A stretch of DNA of 64,000 bases from Sparassis latifolia. Lineage: Eukaryota; Basidiomycota; Agaricomycetes; Polyporales; Sparassidaceae. The stretch lies in contig CM031560.1 in assembly GCA_018466975.1 (NCBI GenBank), positions 2,815,087-2,879,086 on the forward strand, in the 5' to 3' direction. Below, one piece after another: positions 33,224-48,648 of this stretch. The position numbers were made by a program, and so were the translations under genes. Within the stretch, counting starts at the first letter, position 1. Each line of letters begins with the position of its first letter. A model generated the notes under the pieces. The model saw nothing but the letters and a program-made list of their open reading frames with translations, did no database searches and was not told the DNA's origin.

Positions 33224-34360
33224 GTGTTTACATCTTGTCTATTCCTCTTATCGCCGTTCTTCGTCACTGCAGCTTTCATCGCGTATTCGGGCACGGTCCT
33301 GATCATCGTGTATATGACCTGTTTCCTTCTGAACAAGGGTGTAAGTGGGGAGTTCGTGTATAGCGATGAACGTTCACTGGAAGGGTACGAGAGGAGGGAC
33401 GGGGAAGTCTGGGTGTTTGTAAATGGTGTCGCCGTTGGGTAAGCGCAGCGCCTAACACTTGCTCGGATCGAGCTATACTGATCCGGCGCTAGAAAGCACT
33501 GGTTGAAGAGCAACATGAACAGACTCTCGGAAACATTCCGCCGACGCATCATCGGGGTCCACAATCCTACGTGAGTGTTAGTCTCGAGGGAAGGATTGAA
33601 CTGATACTAATAACAGCGTGATCACAGCGACGGGATCATTTTTGAAGTCATCCAGTGCCCCATCCAGCGCGACTTCTCCTATGACACGCAACAGAGCTAT
33701 GCCTATCCGAAAACTGCGCTGCTCGACCAGTCCATGCACAAAGTTGTGTTCCTCAGAGCGGCATCATTGCATCCATGGCGCTCGGCTGGCTGTACGCCGA
33801 GCTCCCCGCGGCGGCCCTTTCCAAGCTCGAAGTGTACGCCTTCGGCTGCGCGGCGAACCACTTCAACAACCCGGCGCGGCTCGCGTCCCATGTCCACCCC
33901 CACGGCCGCCAAATCAACGGCACATCGCATCCCGCTACCACGAACGGGCACACTCCCGCACGCCTGCCCTCACTCCCATGGAGAACGCCGCCCGCGCCCG
34001 CACGGCGAGCCCCCCCCCGCATCGTCCCGCACATCGAGCACTACGCGAACGGGCGCGACTTCGTGTCGCGCTCGGCCGTGCTACTTCGCCGCCTCCGCGA
34101 ACCACTTCGCGGGGCACGTGTTCGAGCAGCGCGGCGGGCACCAGCTGGACCAGCACTACCTCGACACGATGTTCCCGCTCGATGTCGCTCGCCGCGTGCG
34201 CGAGGAGAACGCGTTCATGGAGAGGTCGATGCGGAGCTGGTGGTCGCGCGGGAGCGGCCTGCGGCGGACGCGATTGGCCGGGCCCGGCTCGTCGGCGATC
34301 GCAAGGTGTGCAGCGCGGAGCTGCGCCGCAGGTAGGTTGACGCTGCGCGGGCGCAGATAG
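33224..34360 (+). pseudogene. Membrane-anchored alpha/beta-hydrolase-like family, two frameshifts
   Basis: A hydrophobic start (FFVTAAFIAYSGTVLIIVY) leads to VWVFVNGVAVG. Introns at 33439-33492 and 33571-33627 join KHWLKSNMNRL and DGIIFEVIQCPIQRDFSY in phase. This order is that of a common Agaricomycete family whose next block is a strand plus H-S-Q-G-G nucleophile elbow. Here the strand (HKVVFL) is followed directly by QSGIIASMALGW in another frame. That fits loss of about 7 nt that would have encoded His-Ser, removing the putative nucleophile. KLEVYAFGCAANHFNNP and RIVPHIEHYANGRDFVSR follow. A second one-base shift near 34080 moves the end (NHFAGHVFEQRGGHQLDQHY) back to the earlier frame. 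From 33800 to 34340 the DNA is far more GC-rich than its surroundings. Confidence 0.7.
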
Positions 34361-34782
34361 CTGCTGCGAGGACGATGCGGGTGAAGGAGCTAAGCCGGCT
34401 TCGGCTCTACCGAAACGGAGAAGTGCCTGAGCATATCCCGGCGTCCCCTCTTGCGAGCTAGGCTGGAATTGTCCTTGATACGCCGCTCGATGGATACATC
34501 TACATTCCCATGTTGTGCTCAATCTCTCAGGATCTGTTGGCCAACAATCTAACTTACACATGCACGTTCGCAAAATTATTATGCATCTGCGGGAGTTCGA
34601 ATGCACGATATTTCGCAGACTGCGAGGAAGGGACCTTGTTGACAACTCTACCGAAAACATCCATTGCGTAACGTACATCCTCTAAATTACAGTTGCCGAG
34701 CGAAATACATACGGGCGGGCAAAATACCAGAGCAATACGATACGGTACTGTAATACGAACCCAAAGTCGAAAGCCATCCCAC

Positions 34783-35095
34783 CTAATTCCCACAAACCTT
34801 CACAATATGCTGCCTAATCCTCGGCCACACCATCCTCACCGCGCGCTCGCCCATCCCACAGTCCAGATGCCTAAACCCATCAAACACGTCGCGTTCATAC
34901 CCGCCCCCGACAAACGCGTTCCACAGCCTTGAGCTCGTCGATCTTGCCTTCCTTGTTGTTCTTGAACTCATCCATGTCCTTCTCAAGCTTGTCAATCTCA
35001 GCAGTTGCATCCTTCTGCTTCTGCTGTGCCGTCTCGAGAGCAGTGGTAACTAGACACTGGGGATCTGAATAATGTACGTCGTACATCAACCGCAA
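34783..35095 (-). pseudogene. SMC2 coiled-coil shard fused to unrelated coding sequence
   Basis: About 35 minus-strand codons (KQKDATAEIDKLEKDMDEF and the following KNNKEGKIDEL) match the coiled coil of the condensin subunit SMC2 as I remember it from fungi. The match stops abruptly at the K after DEL (about 34930). A different frame then carries NAFVGGGYERDVFDGFRHL and VWPRIRQHIVKV, which does not belong to SMC2 and which I do not recognise. No SMC head domain is near. The junction looks like non-homologous joining of two gene pieces. Confidence 0.6.
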
Positions 35096-38000
35096 ATCTC
35101 TTCCTCGCTTATTGGCCTCTGCAACCTTTCTTCATATAGCATCACCTCAATCTGTCTAGTATATCGACTCTGCTCACAATGTTGTCAAACAGTTGATATA
35201 CCTTGTGCCGTAGTCAGGTTCGGACCCATTGAATATTTGATCTACGACCTTCTCATCGTTGTCCTCCAGCTTCTGAACTATCTCCTTTACCTAGTGACCT
35301 GTCAATCATGCTGTGCAATCTTAGCAAATGACCACAGCACACCTTTGGGATAGCTCTGCCCAACCTTCTTCATCTGGTCTATTACCTCTATCGCCGGTTG
35401 AGGGGCTCGCCAGGAAGTAGGATGTCGTATTCTGCGTATGTGTTCTTGCATTTCGCTCATGAACATCTTCAATCGGCGATTCTCGTCAAAGACCTGTATC
35501 AAGGTGACACAGCAATCACCATACACTGAAGAAGACTCGTACTCGTTTTACAGCGCTGGCCCTTTTCTTTGCTCGAGCCTTCGCACCGCATTCAAATTTT
35601 CTGGAGACATGAGTGAACAATGTCCTCTAGGAATACAAGATGATACCTGACCTTTCGATGCCGCGCGGTGTAAAGGTAACGACTCTAGTTCCTTTGTTGT
35701 ATTCAACGTTACCGCATTTCCGCTAGAGAGAGGCTGTCAATCGTACCTAAAGCCCCTTAGTGTGTGTTCTCACCTGGTACGTGACGGCCTTTCTAACGGA
35801 TGAGTCAAAGACTCTGCTGCGACTTCCGTTGTCTCGAGGTTCCACTGGGCTGTTGGTGTTAAATTGACCATTCGTCCCGAAATTGTCACACCCACCTGTG
35901 TCTAAGATCTCCTGGAAGGATGCGGTCTTAGCCCCCTTCTTCGCCAAAGTAGAAAGCGCAATTGCTGTCCCTGTACGGGAAAACATCAATGATGAACTTT
36001 CTTGGCACTGTAGATTGATCTGTATACGCGATAGGTATGTCGTACGAGCCATAGGAGCTGCCGGAGCGTTATAGAGAGATAGTACGTCAACTTTGGATTA
36101 AGGCGGGTGGGCTGGGCTCTCCAGCTTGTGCACCTGCTTTTTGTGTCATGGTGTAGATGGGTGGCACAAAGGAAGGGTTCACTTGATGGGTGGGGCGTCC
36201 CATTGTCTATACAACTTCATTCACGCTGTGAGCATGAGGCTCTGGAGCGGCGGCAAGCCGTGTTGGATCGCTCCTTGAATCTGATTGTTCTCAAAATTTT
36301 GAGTGAGGACATTGTCCTTGGCGAGAGAGAACAAGATGAGCTGCAAAGGTATCGAATCGCAGATGCAGGATCCTAGTGTAATGTCCAAGTTATGTTGTCT
36401 TGGACCGAGGGAAGGGAGTTCACGATGTCGAACACCATTCCCTCCAACAGGGAACACTACAGTCCACCCAAGACTGGACATATTGCTTGGAAGTGGCTTC
36501 GGGCGCGATGGGTCTCAGGCTCAAGCCTCAACTTGAAGGGCGTTGCACATCGATTTATGTGCAGCTCTGGCGACAAAGGGATGATACCCTAACAAAGGAA
36601 ACGGCGTCATGATTAAAGCGCCACACAATCCGGGCGCGAGTCAAAATTTGGCTCGCTGATGGCCATGGGGGATTTCCAGATCTCCACTTTTGGCTCAGTA
36701 TACTTAACGCTCCCGCGACAAGAACGTTGGTCGCCTCGCCCTACGCCATTTGAAACCAATGTGACATTTTTAAAGTACGTCTAAGTGACTCACACTTAAG
36801 GGGAAGTCAAAAGGTCGGCAGACAAACCCTCACGTTCAATTTCCACTAAATCAAAGTGGCGGAGCAGACTGATATCGTACGGAAGCATTCTACCCTTCGA
36901 TGCATGGAGGTTGAATGCGATGCCATAAATTTCGAGACTAGAAGCCGTGCTAGTAAGGGTTGGAGACGACAGGGTGCCAGCTAACGGCATGCGGGATCAG
37001 CCTTGCCAAGTAGCAGATAGATGCGGTCGAGTCAACAAAGACGATCAACAAAGACTGTAATTAAACTAGAACGAAAAATGCAGCTCGTAGTCTTGTTCAA
37101 GCGGACGGCGGCTGCCTGCGAAGACCAGGAGACAAAGGCGCCACGGGATATGCACGGGGAAGGGAGTCAGACGACAGTTGACCCTGCGGTGTCAATACCG
37201 TGTCTGTGCAACAAAAATCAATCAAGCACTCGCACAGGAAAGAGAGATACTCAACCTTTCTCGAACATGTTGTTCTATGTCGCTCAAGGACACCCCAACT
37301 ATAAGCTTAATCGTTGTCTCTGGGAAAATGACACCGCAGACATGTCCAGCGAGACGACGCCTCAAATTGCTGCCACGACAGAGCCCTACCGAGTTATTCG
37401 AGTTCTCTTGCTCGAGCAGCTACGGCAGCAGACACCGCCGCCGTGGACTGATCGTGATGCGCTAGGGCACGCACTGATCTAAAGAGATTGAAAAGGTCAG
37501 CAGAGACCCCACGTGCCGGTGATGAGAACACACAGCTGAACACCATCCCATTACTGGCAATGACCTTCCAGCCTCGCTGCACAGATCGCAAGAAATTCGC
37601 CGTTGGATTTATCGAGTCCGGAAAATGTTGTCAGGGCAGGATTTCGTCCACATGCCTGAATAACTCTGCTTGCCACACTGAGACATGGACGGACGCTGTC
37701 ACAGGTCCAAGGTGCGCATCCGCGGTAATGGACAAGGGGCGCACTGTCATAGATATCGCCATTGATAACAGGCAAATACCCGTCCAAGAAGGGAGTATTG
37801 CTGACAGCAGCCTCCCATTCTCCGTAAACACGTTAGCAGCAGGGGTGTGTCAATATAGTCACAGGGGTCTGCAACTCACCCCATTTGATGCACTGGAACA
37901 TCACCCTTGCACACGTGAGAGGAACCGGATGGACGAGACGCGAGGTCCTGGGAGATCTACAGAGGCCCGCAGACACGTCACCAGAAGAAGGTTGCACGAT

Positions 38001-38510
38001 GTCACTGTCGGGATCCAACAACGCCAATGTTCGTGCTGTCGGTCAGAATAGTTCCTAACACACTCTATACATAGAAACAAGAAATACTTTTATTTTCCTT
38101 GATCTGCTGGTAGAAGTTTGTTCGTAGTGACTTGCCCGGAATGGTAGGCGGAAGTTACCGGGAGCCAAACAGCCGAGGAATTACGGCCGGCCTGCGCTGG
38201 TGACCTCTGCCATTGCCACATTGCCACCTCTTTCTCACCCACGACTGGTCGTGGCCGCGCGTGTGTAAACTCGTCTTCAGTGACGAATGGGCGCATGTAA
38301 AGCCCGACTATTAGTGGCTTCAGACATACATTCAACCCATGTTGGCCGAACTCGACAAAACTGCATCTCGGGAAGCTGGACACTCCGACGAGGCCACGTC
38401 TCCACTAGTGGCAGCACCATCCGATTCAAGCCCACTATCGCGACGCCGAACCTCCACTCTACATGCTCGATCTGCTCGCCACCGAGGACGCCATTAAAGA
38501 CCAAACCAGC
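35096..38510. other. Long stretch without a supported gene
   Basis: Several minus-strand frames look partly coding, for example 35302-35526 (coiled-coil-like ENRRLKMFMSEMQEH), 35747-36052 and 36221-36481 (SLAKDNVLTQNFENNQIQG). None links to a neighbour by splice sites or shows a domain. Plus-strand frames at 37021-37482 and 37488-38051 are hydrophilic and featureless. The region is best read as gene debris. Confidence 0.4.
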
Positions 38511-38884
38511 TCTGCCGGTCAAGTAGTTATTTTTCCTACGTAGACTAAGTCTGTACTTACATGACACACCAGGACGTTGACAACGAAGGAAGGCATAAAG
38601 TCACATTTCGGAAACGCATTCCACCTGTGTCGCAAGATCCTGCATCTTACCAAGCTCGTGGTCGACGCACATGACGGGCATGTTCAGATATAAGTAAAGG
38701 TAGGTTTCGAATTGTTGTTGCAGAAGCCTTTTGCTTATCTGGTTTGGCAGTTGATGCTTCAAGTGTGAATTACGAAACCTCTATTATCGTCTCAACACCG
38801 GTACAGTCAGTAAGGGTCCTGGCTGTGGTTTCTGTGCGCCAGGGTGGCACGTCTATCTTTTGGTATGCCACCACTACCCGTGGT
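38511..38884 (+). pseudogene. Duplicated PRP8 middle fragment
   Basis: This segment aligns with 41105-41580 of the neighbouring PRP8 relic. It shares the CCGGTCAAG intron border, the GACAACGAAGGAAGG stretch, and the coding block [19 protein letters not shown]. It ends with GTAAGGGTCCTGGCTGTGG, which runs into the N-terminal start of the main copy at about 38885. It lacks about 90 bp present in the other copy and has several frameshifts. The two copies share the same order and strand, so this is a small duplication next to the main relic. Confidence 0.75.
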
Positions 38885-43290
<4,406 letters not shown>

Positions 43291-43826
43291 CGATCGATTA
43301 AAAGACCTGCGCGCCAGTCATCATTTTCGCTTGTACGGGCGCCTCGCTCACATCGATCTGGCTCGTGTTACACTATATACGGCGGCACGGCGCCGACCTC
43401 CTTTCCATTTACTGAGATCTTGTTCCATGAACCGTGTCATCGAACGCGGGTTGTGTCGATTTCGCGAGATCTCGCATAATCCTTTGTCGGTCTGGTATTT
43501 CTTCGAGAGCGTTCTTGAATGAAACGCGGTGCTTTAGGCCCAGCGCGCAGTGTGAATTTTGGTTTCAGTAGGTGGGTTAGCTAGATATATTTACTTTCTT
43601 GCACGCTGACAGATAGGCTTTATAACGACCACAGGGACACAAGTGCAGGGGTATGGCTCTCCTCGAGCTACAGGCGATGAGACCGTGAAAAGACATATGC
43701 ATTCCTCATAACACTTATCCTACGTTATATAGCAGGTTCAGAACACAGTGCTGAAGAGGAAAAATTCCATGAACATATAAACAACCCCATAACGGAGATG
43801 CTCACCTCATCGCTCACGGCCGCTCG

Positions 43827-44152
43827 CTATCCATGGGTCAGGCATAAGTACAGCGTTTCAACGGACTCTCTGATTGACTCGAGCTGTTTCAGAAGATGTT
43901 CTTTCTCTTCCAGGACCGACGCGCGTGCCTTTCTATAATATCCGACGAAGGTCCAGAAGTCTTTGTGTTCCTTGAACCGGATATTGAAGTTGCTCTCATC
44001 AGTTTGCCACATAACTGTGAGCGAATTCTGGGGGGAAGCCAATTAAAGTACAAAGAGCGTTAACGAGTGAAAAAAAAAACTTACATCGTCACACATGAAT
44101 TTCCAATCCAGTGAGACTTCGCGTGCGAACATAGGCTCTTTCCCCACAAAGA
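43827..44152 (-). CDS. Small helical protein, FWTFV family (3' part of gene)
   Basis: Two exons, complement(44085-44152) and complement(43827-44027), are joined in phase by a 57-nt intron (donor GTAAGT, acceptor CCCCCCAG). The product part contains REVSLDWKFMCDD, then FKEHKDFWTFVGYYRKAR and a long charged helix (VLEEKEHLLKQLESIRES). The 5' exon with the start codon was not found. A related fragment is at 29783-30045. Function unknown; a coiled-coil protein is likely. Confidence 0.45.
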
Positions 44153-44258
44153 CTGAAATTGTACCTAAATAAAATAGCAAGAATCAATAAGTACTCAAGG
44201 CTTAATAGTACTGAATCATACTGGAATCCGGGGATATATCAGCTAGCGCCAGACAGGC

Positions 44259-44293
44259 AGGCGACCAGCGGAGTTCGGTTCCGCTGGTCGCCT
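44259..44293. repeat. Perfect 14-bp hairpin
   Basis: AGGCGACCAGCGGA pairs with TCCGCTGGTCGCCT over a 7-nt loop. It is isolated in non-coding DNA between two relics. The loop and stem have the look of a small structured transcript or foldback remnant. Confidence 0.85.
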
Positions 44294-45109
44294 CATTGTG
44301 CGAAGCAAACTCAACGCGGTTAGTCACAAATTGTAAAGAGCTGCAAGGAGGGTATCAATTATCAACGCCAACACGATATCTGAATCAACGACAACACCCA
44401 CTATGATACCATGGAGTCGCAATGATTAGGTGAGGAGGGAACGAACATGAGAAGGAGCATACAATAAACCGCCATATATATAACGCCATGAGACAAAGGA
44501 CAGAAGATCAAGGGAGTAGACAGACAAGGGATCGAGGATCCGTGAAGTTGACACAATGGGCGATTCTATACACTAGAATGGAGACTAGCGCAATCCCGCA
44601 CGCTGCAGAACACAAAGGAGAACTTGCTATACATCGCCTTTCCTCAAGGTGGGCAGACGTAAGCTACATGCTGAAGAAAAGACTATATTCACATACGATA
44701 CGGTCGGCAGCCCTGATCAATCTGCCGAGATAGTCCTCCATTTGGTTCAAAGAATAACTGGATACTCCGATTTGCACCAGGAAGAATCCCGCACAAAGGT
44801 TCCACGGAGTCTTCATTTCTCCTTTCTTCGACTCGTGTTCTCACGACGTCCACGGGCAGATTTCTGGCTCGCATTGACCGCCCTTAGCCTAATGTACCCG
44901 AGGGGCTGGGGAGGGGCTAATTCACAATGCAGGCTCGTCGAGGACGCCGCCAAAGTCTCCAACCTTCATCACTGAAATTGACCCGCCGCATAGATTCTTA
45001 TCAGATGCATTGTCCGACCTCGGTTACGCACTTATCATCAGGGCCCACTTAAGCAACTGCCCCGGGGCCTTTTATCTCTACCTCGACGCTCTCACAAATT
45101 CACTGAATC

Positions 45110-46211
45110 ATGCACTTCGAGACCACCGTTCACCTCGCCCTTCTTGCGGCTTTCCTAGCGAACTCAGTAATGCCCTTGGTCTTTATTCGTGTCGGCATAT
45201 ACAACCTCCCACCCGAGGAACCCTTCTCAGCGACATTTCGCTCTGTGCTGGTTCATGCTGGAAAGCAAATACTCTGCATGAATCCTCATTCCGCTTCTTT
45301 GATTGTGGCCCGCCTGTCGCGCTTACGGACTGGAGGAGCTGCTGGATCTACTCGCCGTGCAAAGCGAGTGGCTGGAGGAACTCGTGGTTCCAACTGACGA
45401 TTGGTATTTAGCTTCCCTGGGGATATACCGCGTCGCTTCAGAGCTGCATATGGCCGCAGATCTCTCGTTGGCTGTAGGGTGCAATGGAACAGACAATATG
45501 TCCAGCATCGCTCCAGCGGTCATTGACCTTAGTAAGGAGGCTGCGCCGCGCTCGCCCAGATAAATTTTGACGCTCAAAACGTGGCCGAATCGTAAGATTT
45601 CTCCATGCACCCATCCAGAGTATGGCTTCAGATTTTCTCCAGGTTGCAGGCAGTCCAACGTGTCGCTGTCAAGCTCATGGAGGCTGCAGCACCAGATGCA
45701 GGCGTTCTATCCACTTTGCTTCGCTGGTTGCCGTGGAATTTGGAGGCAGCCACTGTCGCCTCGCTCTCCTCCTCGAAAATTCCATCGTGTTTTCTACACG
45801 CCAGCTCTTAATCGACATCGACTCTGCCGCTTCATCTCTCTCCTTCCTCGCCAAGCATTTGTCAGCGTTAGAGGATGCTGCCAATAGGGACTGCAGGAGC
45901 GGCTCTCCATCACTTCTGGCAGAGAGAATATTTTTCTGTGGACATCCGATGACCTTCAATACTGCCACTCGGTTTTGCTGAGTGTCCATGCCAGCAAAAT
46001 GTTTGCGAGTGACGGGTTTGCGACCTTGACCGAGGCACAAGCTGCACTGCAGGAAAGGTGGAGGGCCGCATTAAACTTGGCTGATAGTGTTCGGACGGGT
46101 CGGGCAATGTGCCTTCAGGCTTATTGGCGCACATATGCGATTGTACATGGCGCGATCGGACGCAATGTTAGAAAGACTACAGGAGAGCCATCTGCGGAAC
46201 CTAGTTCTTAG
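45110..46211 (+). pseudogene. Relic of a membrane-anchored helical protein
   Basis: The frame starts with a hydrophobic segment (MHFETTVHLALLAAFLANS). Coding-like blocks follow in changing frames: DLLAVQSEWLEELVVPTDDW, QRVAVKLMEAAAPDAGVL, IDIDSAASSLSFLAKHLSAL and FATLTEAQAALQERW. The transitions at about 45300 and 45600 show no convincing introns, and a base is missing near 45897 relative to the left repeat copy. The layout (one N-terminal helix, helical remainder) resembles the gene at 3333-4438. The 3' third lies within the inverted repeat. It is most probably a dead gene. Confidence 0.55.
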
Positions 46212-47056
46212 TTCCCGTGTTCATACTTAGTCTCCGCTGAGTCTCGCCTTGGGGTAGTAGCGTAATACTCTCCTGTAGCCGGTGCTTTCTGCATAGTAAC
46301 ATCCGCTCATCATGAGTGAATATTTATTAGACAGGAATCGCCGAGTAAGTTGCGGACATACCCGCAGACAAGGTCGAAAGGGACATACAGTATCCGCGCG
46401 CAGGCTGCCCATTCGATTTATTTAATTTCCGGCCTACCCTACCATAGTGCTGCTACTATCGTAGGGGTGGAGTTACCGAATTCTGAGCGCATACAGTGGT
46501 GGCAAAATCAGTATTTACCTTCGCATTCAGCACTCCTCAACCCTTCAACTTTTGGCTTGGTGGAACACATAGTCTAGTGTATATTACCGTACTGTGATTT
46601 TCTCGGATTTCTTTGTAGCATGTGGAAGCCCTGACGGCAGTGTTGCCGATTTTTTGGATTTCGCAACGCCCCCCACGTGATAGTAGTGTAACCGAGATCG
46701 AGTCCGAATCGCGCACTACGGTTCGAACTTTGGCGCTGTCGAAATCGCTTGCCGCTTCTTTCTACGATTTTGCTCATGCTAAGTGGGCGCATGCCATGCA
46801 GGAACTGTCGGCGCGTGTAAACCTGTGTATTCACGGGTGGGCTCATGTAAAGTTCTTCGCGGCACGTGTGTAAACTTCTGAGTAGTCGAATGCAGGATTC
46901 CCCACCTTTCTTTGTGCTCTTATGTATCTGTGATGCTTTTCAACACGCTGGTCAGCTTGCTTCTGCGTTACTTCTTTGGTTTCTCGTGGCGTTCTCTGCG
47001 TTCTCTCCGATTGTCTTTATCGCCTACTATTGTTTCTGGCATGGAGTCATCTTCTA
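45807..47056. repeat. Right copy of the large inverted repeat (partner 1-2201)
   Basis: This copy lacks the 938-bp insertion and therefore keeps the empty target site (around 46136). The inner breakpoint at 45807 lies within the relic gene, after AGCTCTTAATC. The outer limit is unknown because the partner runs off the window at base 1. Confidence 0.9.
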
Positions 47057-47381
47057 CGCCAAGTTGGATTATGGATGTGTCGAACGGAGCCGCCTTCCTC
47101 CCTTTGCTCGTGCAGGTTGGTATCTGAAGAGGTTGACAAACCCAAACATGCGATATACTTTCCGCCCACAAACATGCACGAAGAGGCATGATGTAGTGAT
47201 GCCGAGGGGCCGATTCAAACAGCTGGTTGTAGAAGCGCTCGGTACGTGGTTATCTAGTTTTGTCATCGAGCGCGGGCTTACCTTGACTTTGTTCCATCGC
47301 AGATCTCAGTTCCTGGAAATGCCCCCGATTCTGTCGCCCTACTACAAATCACAATTTCCACCGGGGATACCTGAGACATGA
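46866..47381 (+). CDS. Hypothetical membrane protein, partly in the inverted repeat
   Basis: A 171-codon frame begins just after the TGTAAACTTCTGAG motif and has two hydrophobic stretches near its N-terminus (LASALLLWFLVAFSAFSP, VFIAYYCFWHGVIFYA), then a basic, featureless tail. An overlapping frame (46912-47127) is also hydrophobic, so coding is uncertain. The 5' part is duplicated at the left window edge. Confidence 0.3.
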   Translation: MCKLLSSRMQDSPPFFVLLCICDAFQHAGQLASALLLWFLVAFSAFSPIVFIAYYCFWHGVIFYAKLDYGCVERSRLPPFARAGWYLKRLTNPNMRYTFRPQTCTKRHDVVMPRGRFKQLVVEALGTWLSSFVIERGLTLTLFHRRSQFLEMPPILSPYYKSQFPPGIPET

Positions 47382-47614
47382 TCGGTGTTCGTATAACGGC
47401 ATGGGGCAGGGACGACGTGCTCACCTGCAAAGGATTATGACCAAAGGACGAACTATATTTCGTTCTGTGGGATCGTGAGTTCACCACGCTAGCAAACGGT
47501 CTCGGACTCTGCTGCAGGCGCCTTGGCGAGCTTGGAAGAGCAACGCGACGTCAGGGCCAACCTGCACTTGGCCACTGTCAGACTAGGAGAACCACTAAAG
47601 TTAAAATAAACAAA

Positions 47615-47830
47615 GGTATCTATGATTTTGAACATGCTCGGCGCTCCACTTGAGCCACTGCCTATCCGAGTCCTCCTCAAAGGTACACCTCCGATACAGA
47701 ATCTTCTCCCGCACGCCAATCTTGCCTTTCTTGAGGTCATCCTATTTCTCCAGAAGGTTCTCAAGGCCCATGCACGTTCCCAGCGCACCTGATCCCGACG
47801 GCACCATCCGTACAGTCGAGCAGTCGAGCG
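47615..47830 (-). pseudogene. Gene shard with in-frame stop
   Basis: Read on the minus strand, about 60 codons look coding (GALGTCMGLENLLEK, a TAG, then DDLKKGKIGVREKILYRRC and FEEDSDRQWLKWSAEH). The TAG at about 47742 sits in the middle of an otherwise continuous frame. I do not recognise the protein. Neighbouring GC-rich DNA (47760-48010) gives only compositional frames. Confidence 0.4.
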
Positions 47831-48240
47831 CATGCTCCGCGCCGTCCGCTCCCAACGCTCGCTATTAGTACCGCCGGCCGCTACAGCAGCAGCGGCGGTC
47901 GACGCCTCCTCGAAATCAACGCCCCAATCCTCCTCCGCGCAACCGCACGCGCGATGGCAGTCATCGAGGAAAGTTGCCCCTGCATAAGTGTACCGCAGGT
48001 AGCTGAGCTGAGACTCGCGCGCCGACTTTGACTCTGGCCGCTCACGCCACCGAACGCACGGTGTCCGCTATTCTCTATCCTCTACCTGTTTCTTCTTACC
48101 TGCTGCTCGATTCTTCTCTCTCTTCTTTTCTCTCTCCTCTGCCCATCGGTCATGAATCGGACGATCGCATTGAGCGGTCGGCATTATAAGGTGAGTTGAA
48201 GATCTATTGAGTCAGCACGCCTTAATTCGCTGTGCAGACA

Positions 48241-48648
48241 ATGTCGAACGCCATGAATCCCAAGGCCCACGGATCCGTCCCTTGGCGCGGCTTTACAGAG
48301 GTATATCTGTTTTTGAGCGCTGTGTGTTGCGTCTAGCCTGATGATTTCGCAGGCGATGAAAAATATCGGATTTAAAATGACAGCTACTAAAGGATCCGTG
48401 ATTAACTTCTGCCTCCGAAGACGATGCGATGGCGCGCCTTCTGTTGGCACAAGGTAATGTTTCTTAGTATCCAGAATGGCTTGAGATTGCTAACATAGTA
48501 CAGCCACACTCTTCGCACCTCAGGCCGGACCATGTTCGGATGTGAGTTTTCTCCTGACCTCGCCAGAGCTAGCTAACGTGTTTTCAGTTTACGAGGCGAC
48601 CTCTCGATGCTGTACGGTTGGAGGCTCGAGACGCTTGTGAGGAAGTAA
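48241..48648 (+). pseudogene. Remnant of a small conserved Agaricomycete ORF family
   Basis: Block one reads NPKAHGSVPWRGFTE, and a 52-nt intron (GTATAT...TTTCGCAG) leads in phase to MKNIGFKMTATKGSVINF. After two further intron-like gaps SSHLRPDHVR and LRGDLSMLYGWRLETLVR follow. I recall the order VPW-R-F, G-S-x-x-x-F, P-H-P, then Y-G-W-x-x-E-T-F-V from many small Agaricomycete hypothetical proteins. Here the P-H-P segment is out of phase with its neighbours, so the copy is probably dead. Confidence 0.45.

Noticed and set aside
33753..34678. 247-codon minus-strand frame opposite the hydrolase-like gene
   Set aside because: It mirrors the GC-rich pseudogene; the plus strand has recognisable family blocks and introns, the minus strand none.
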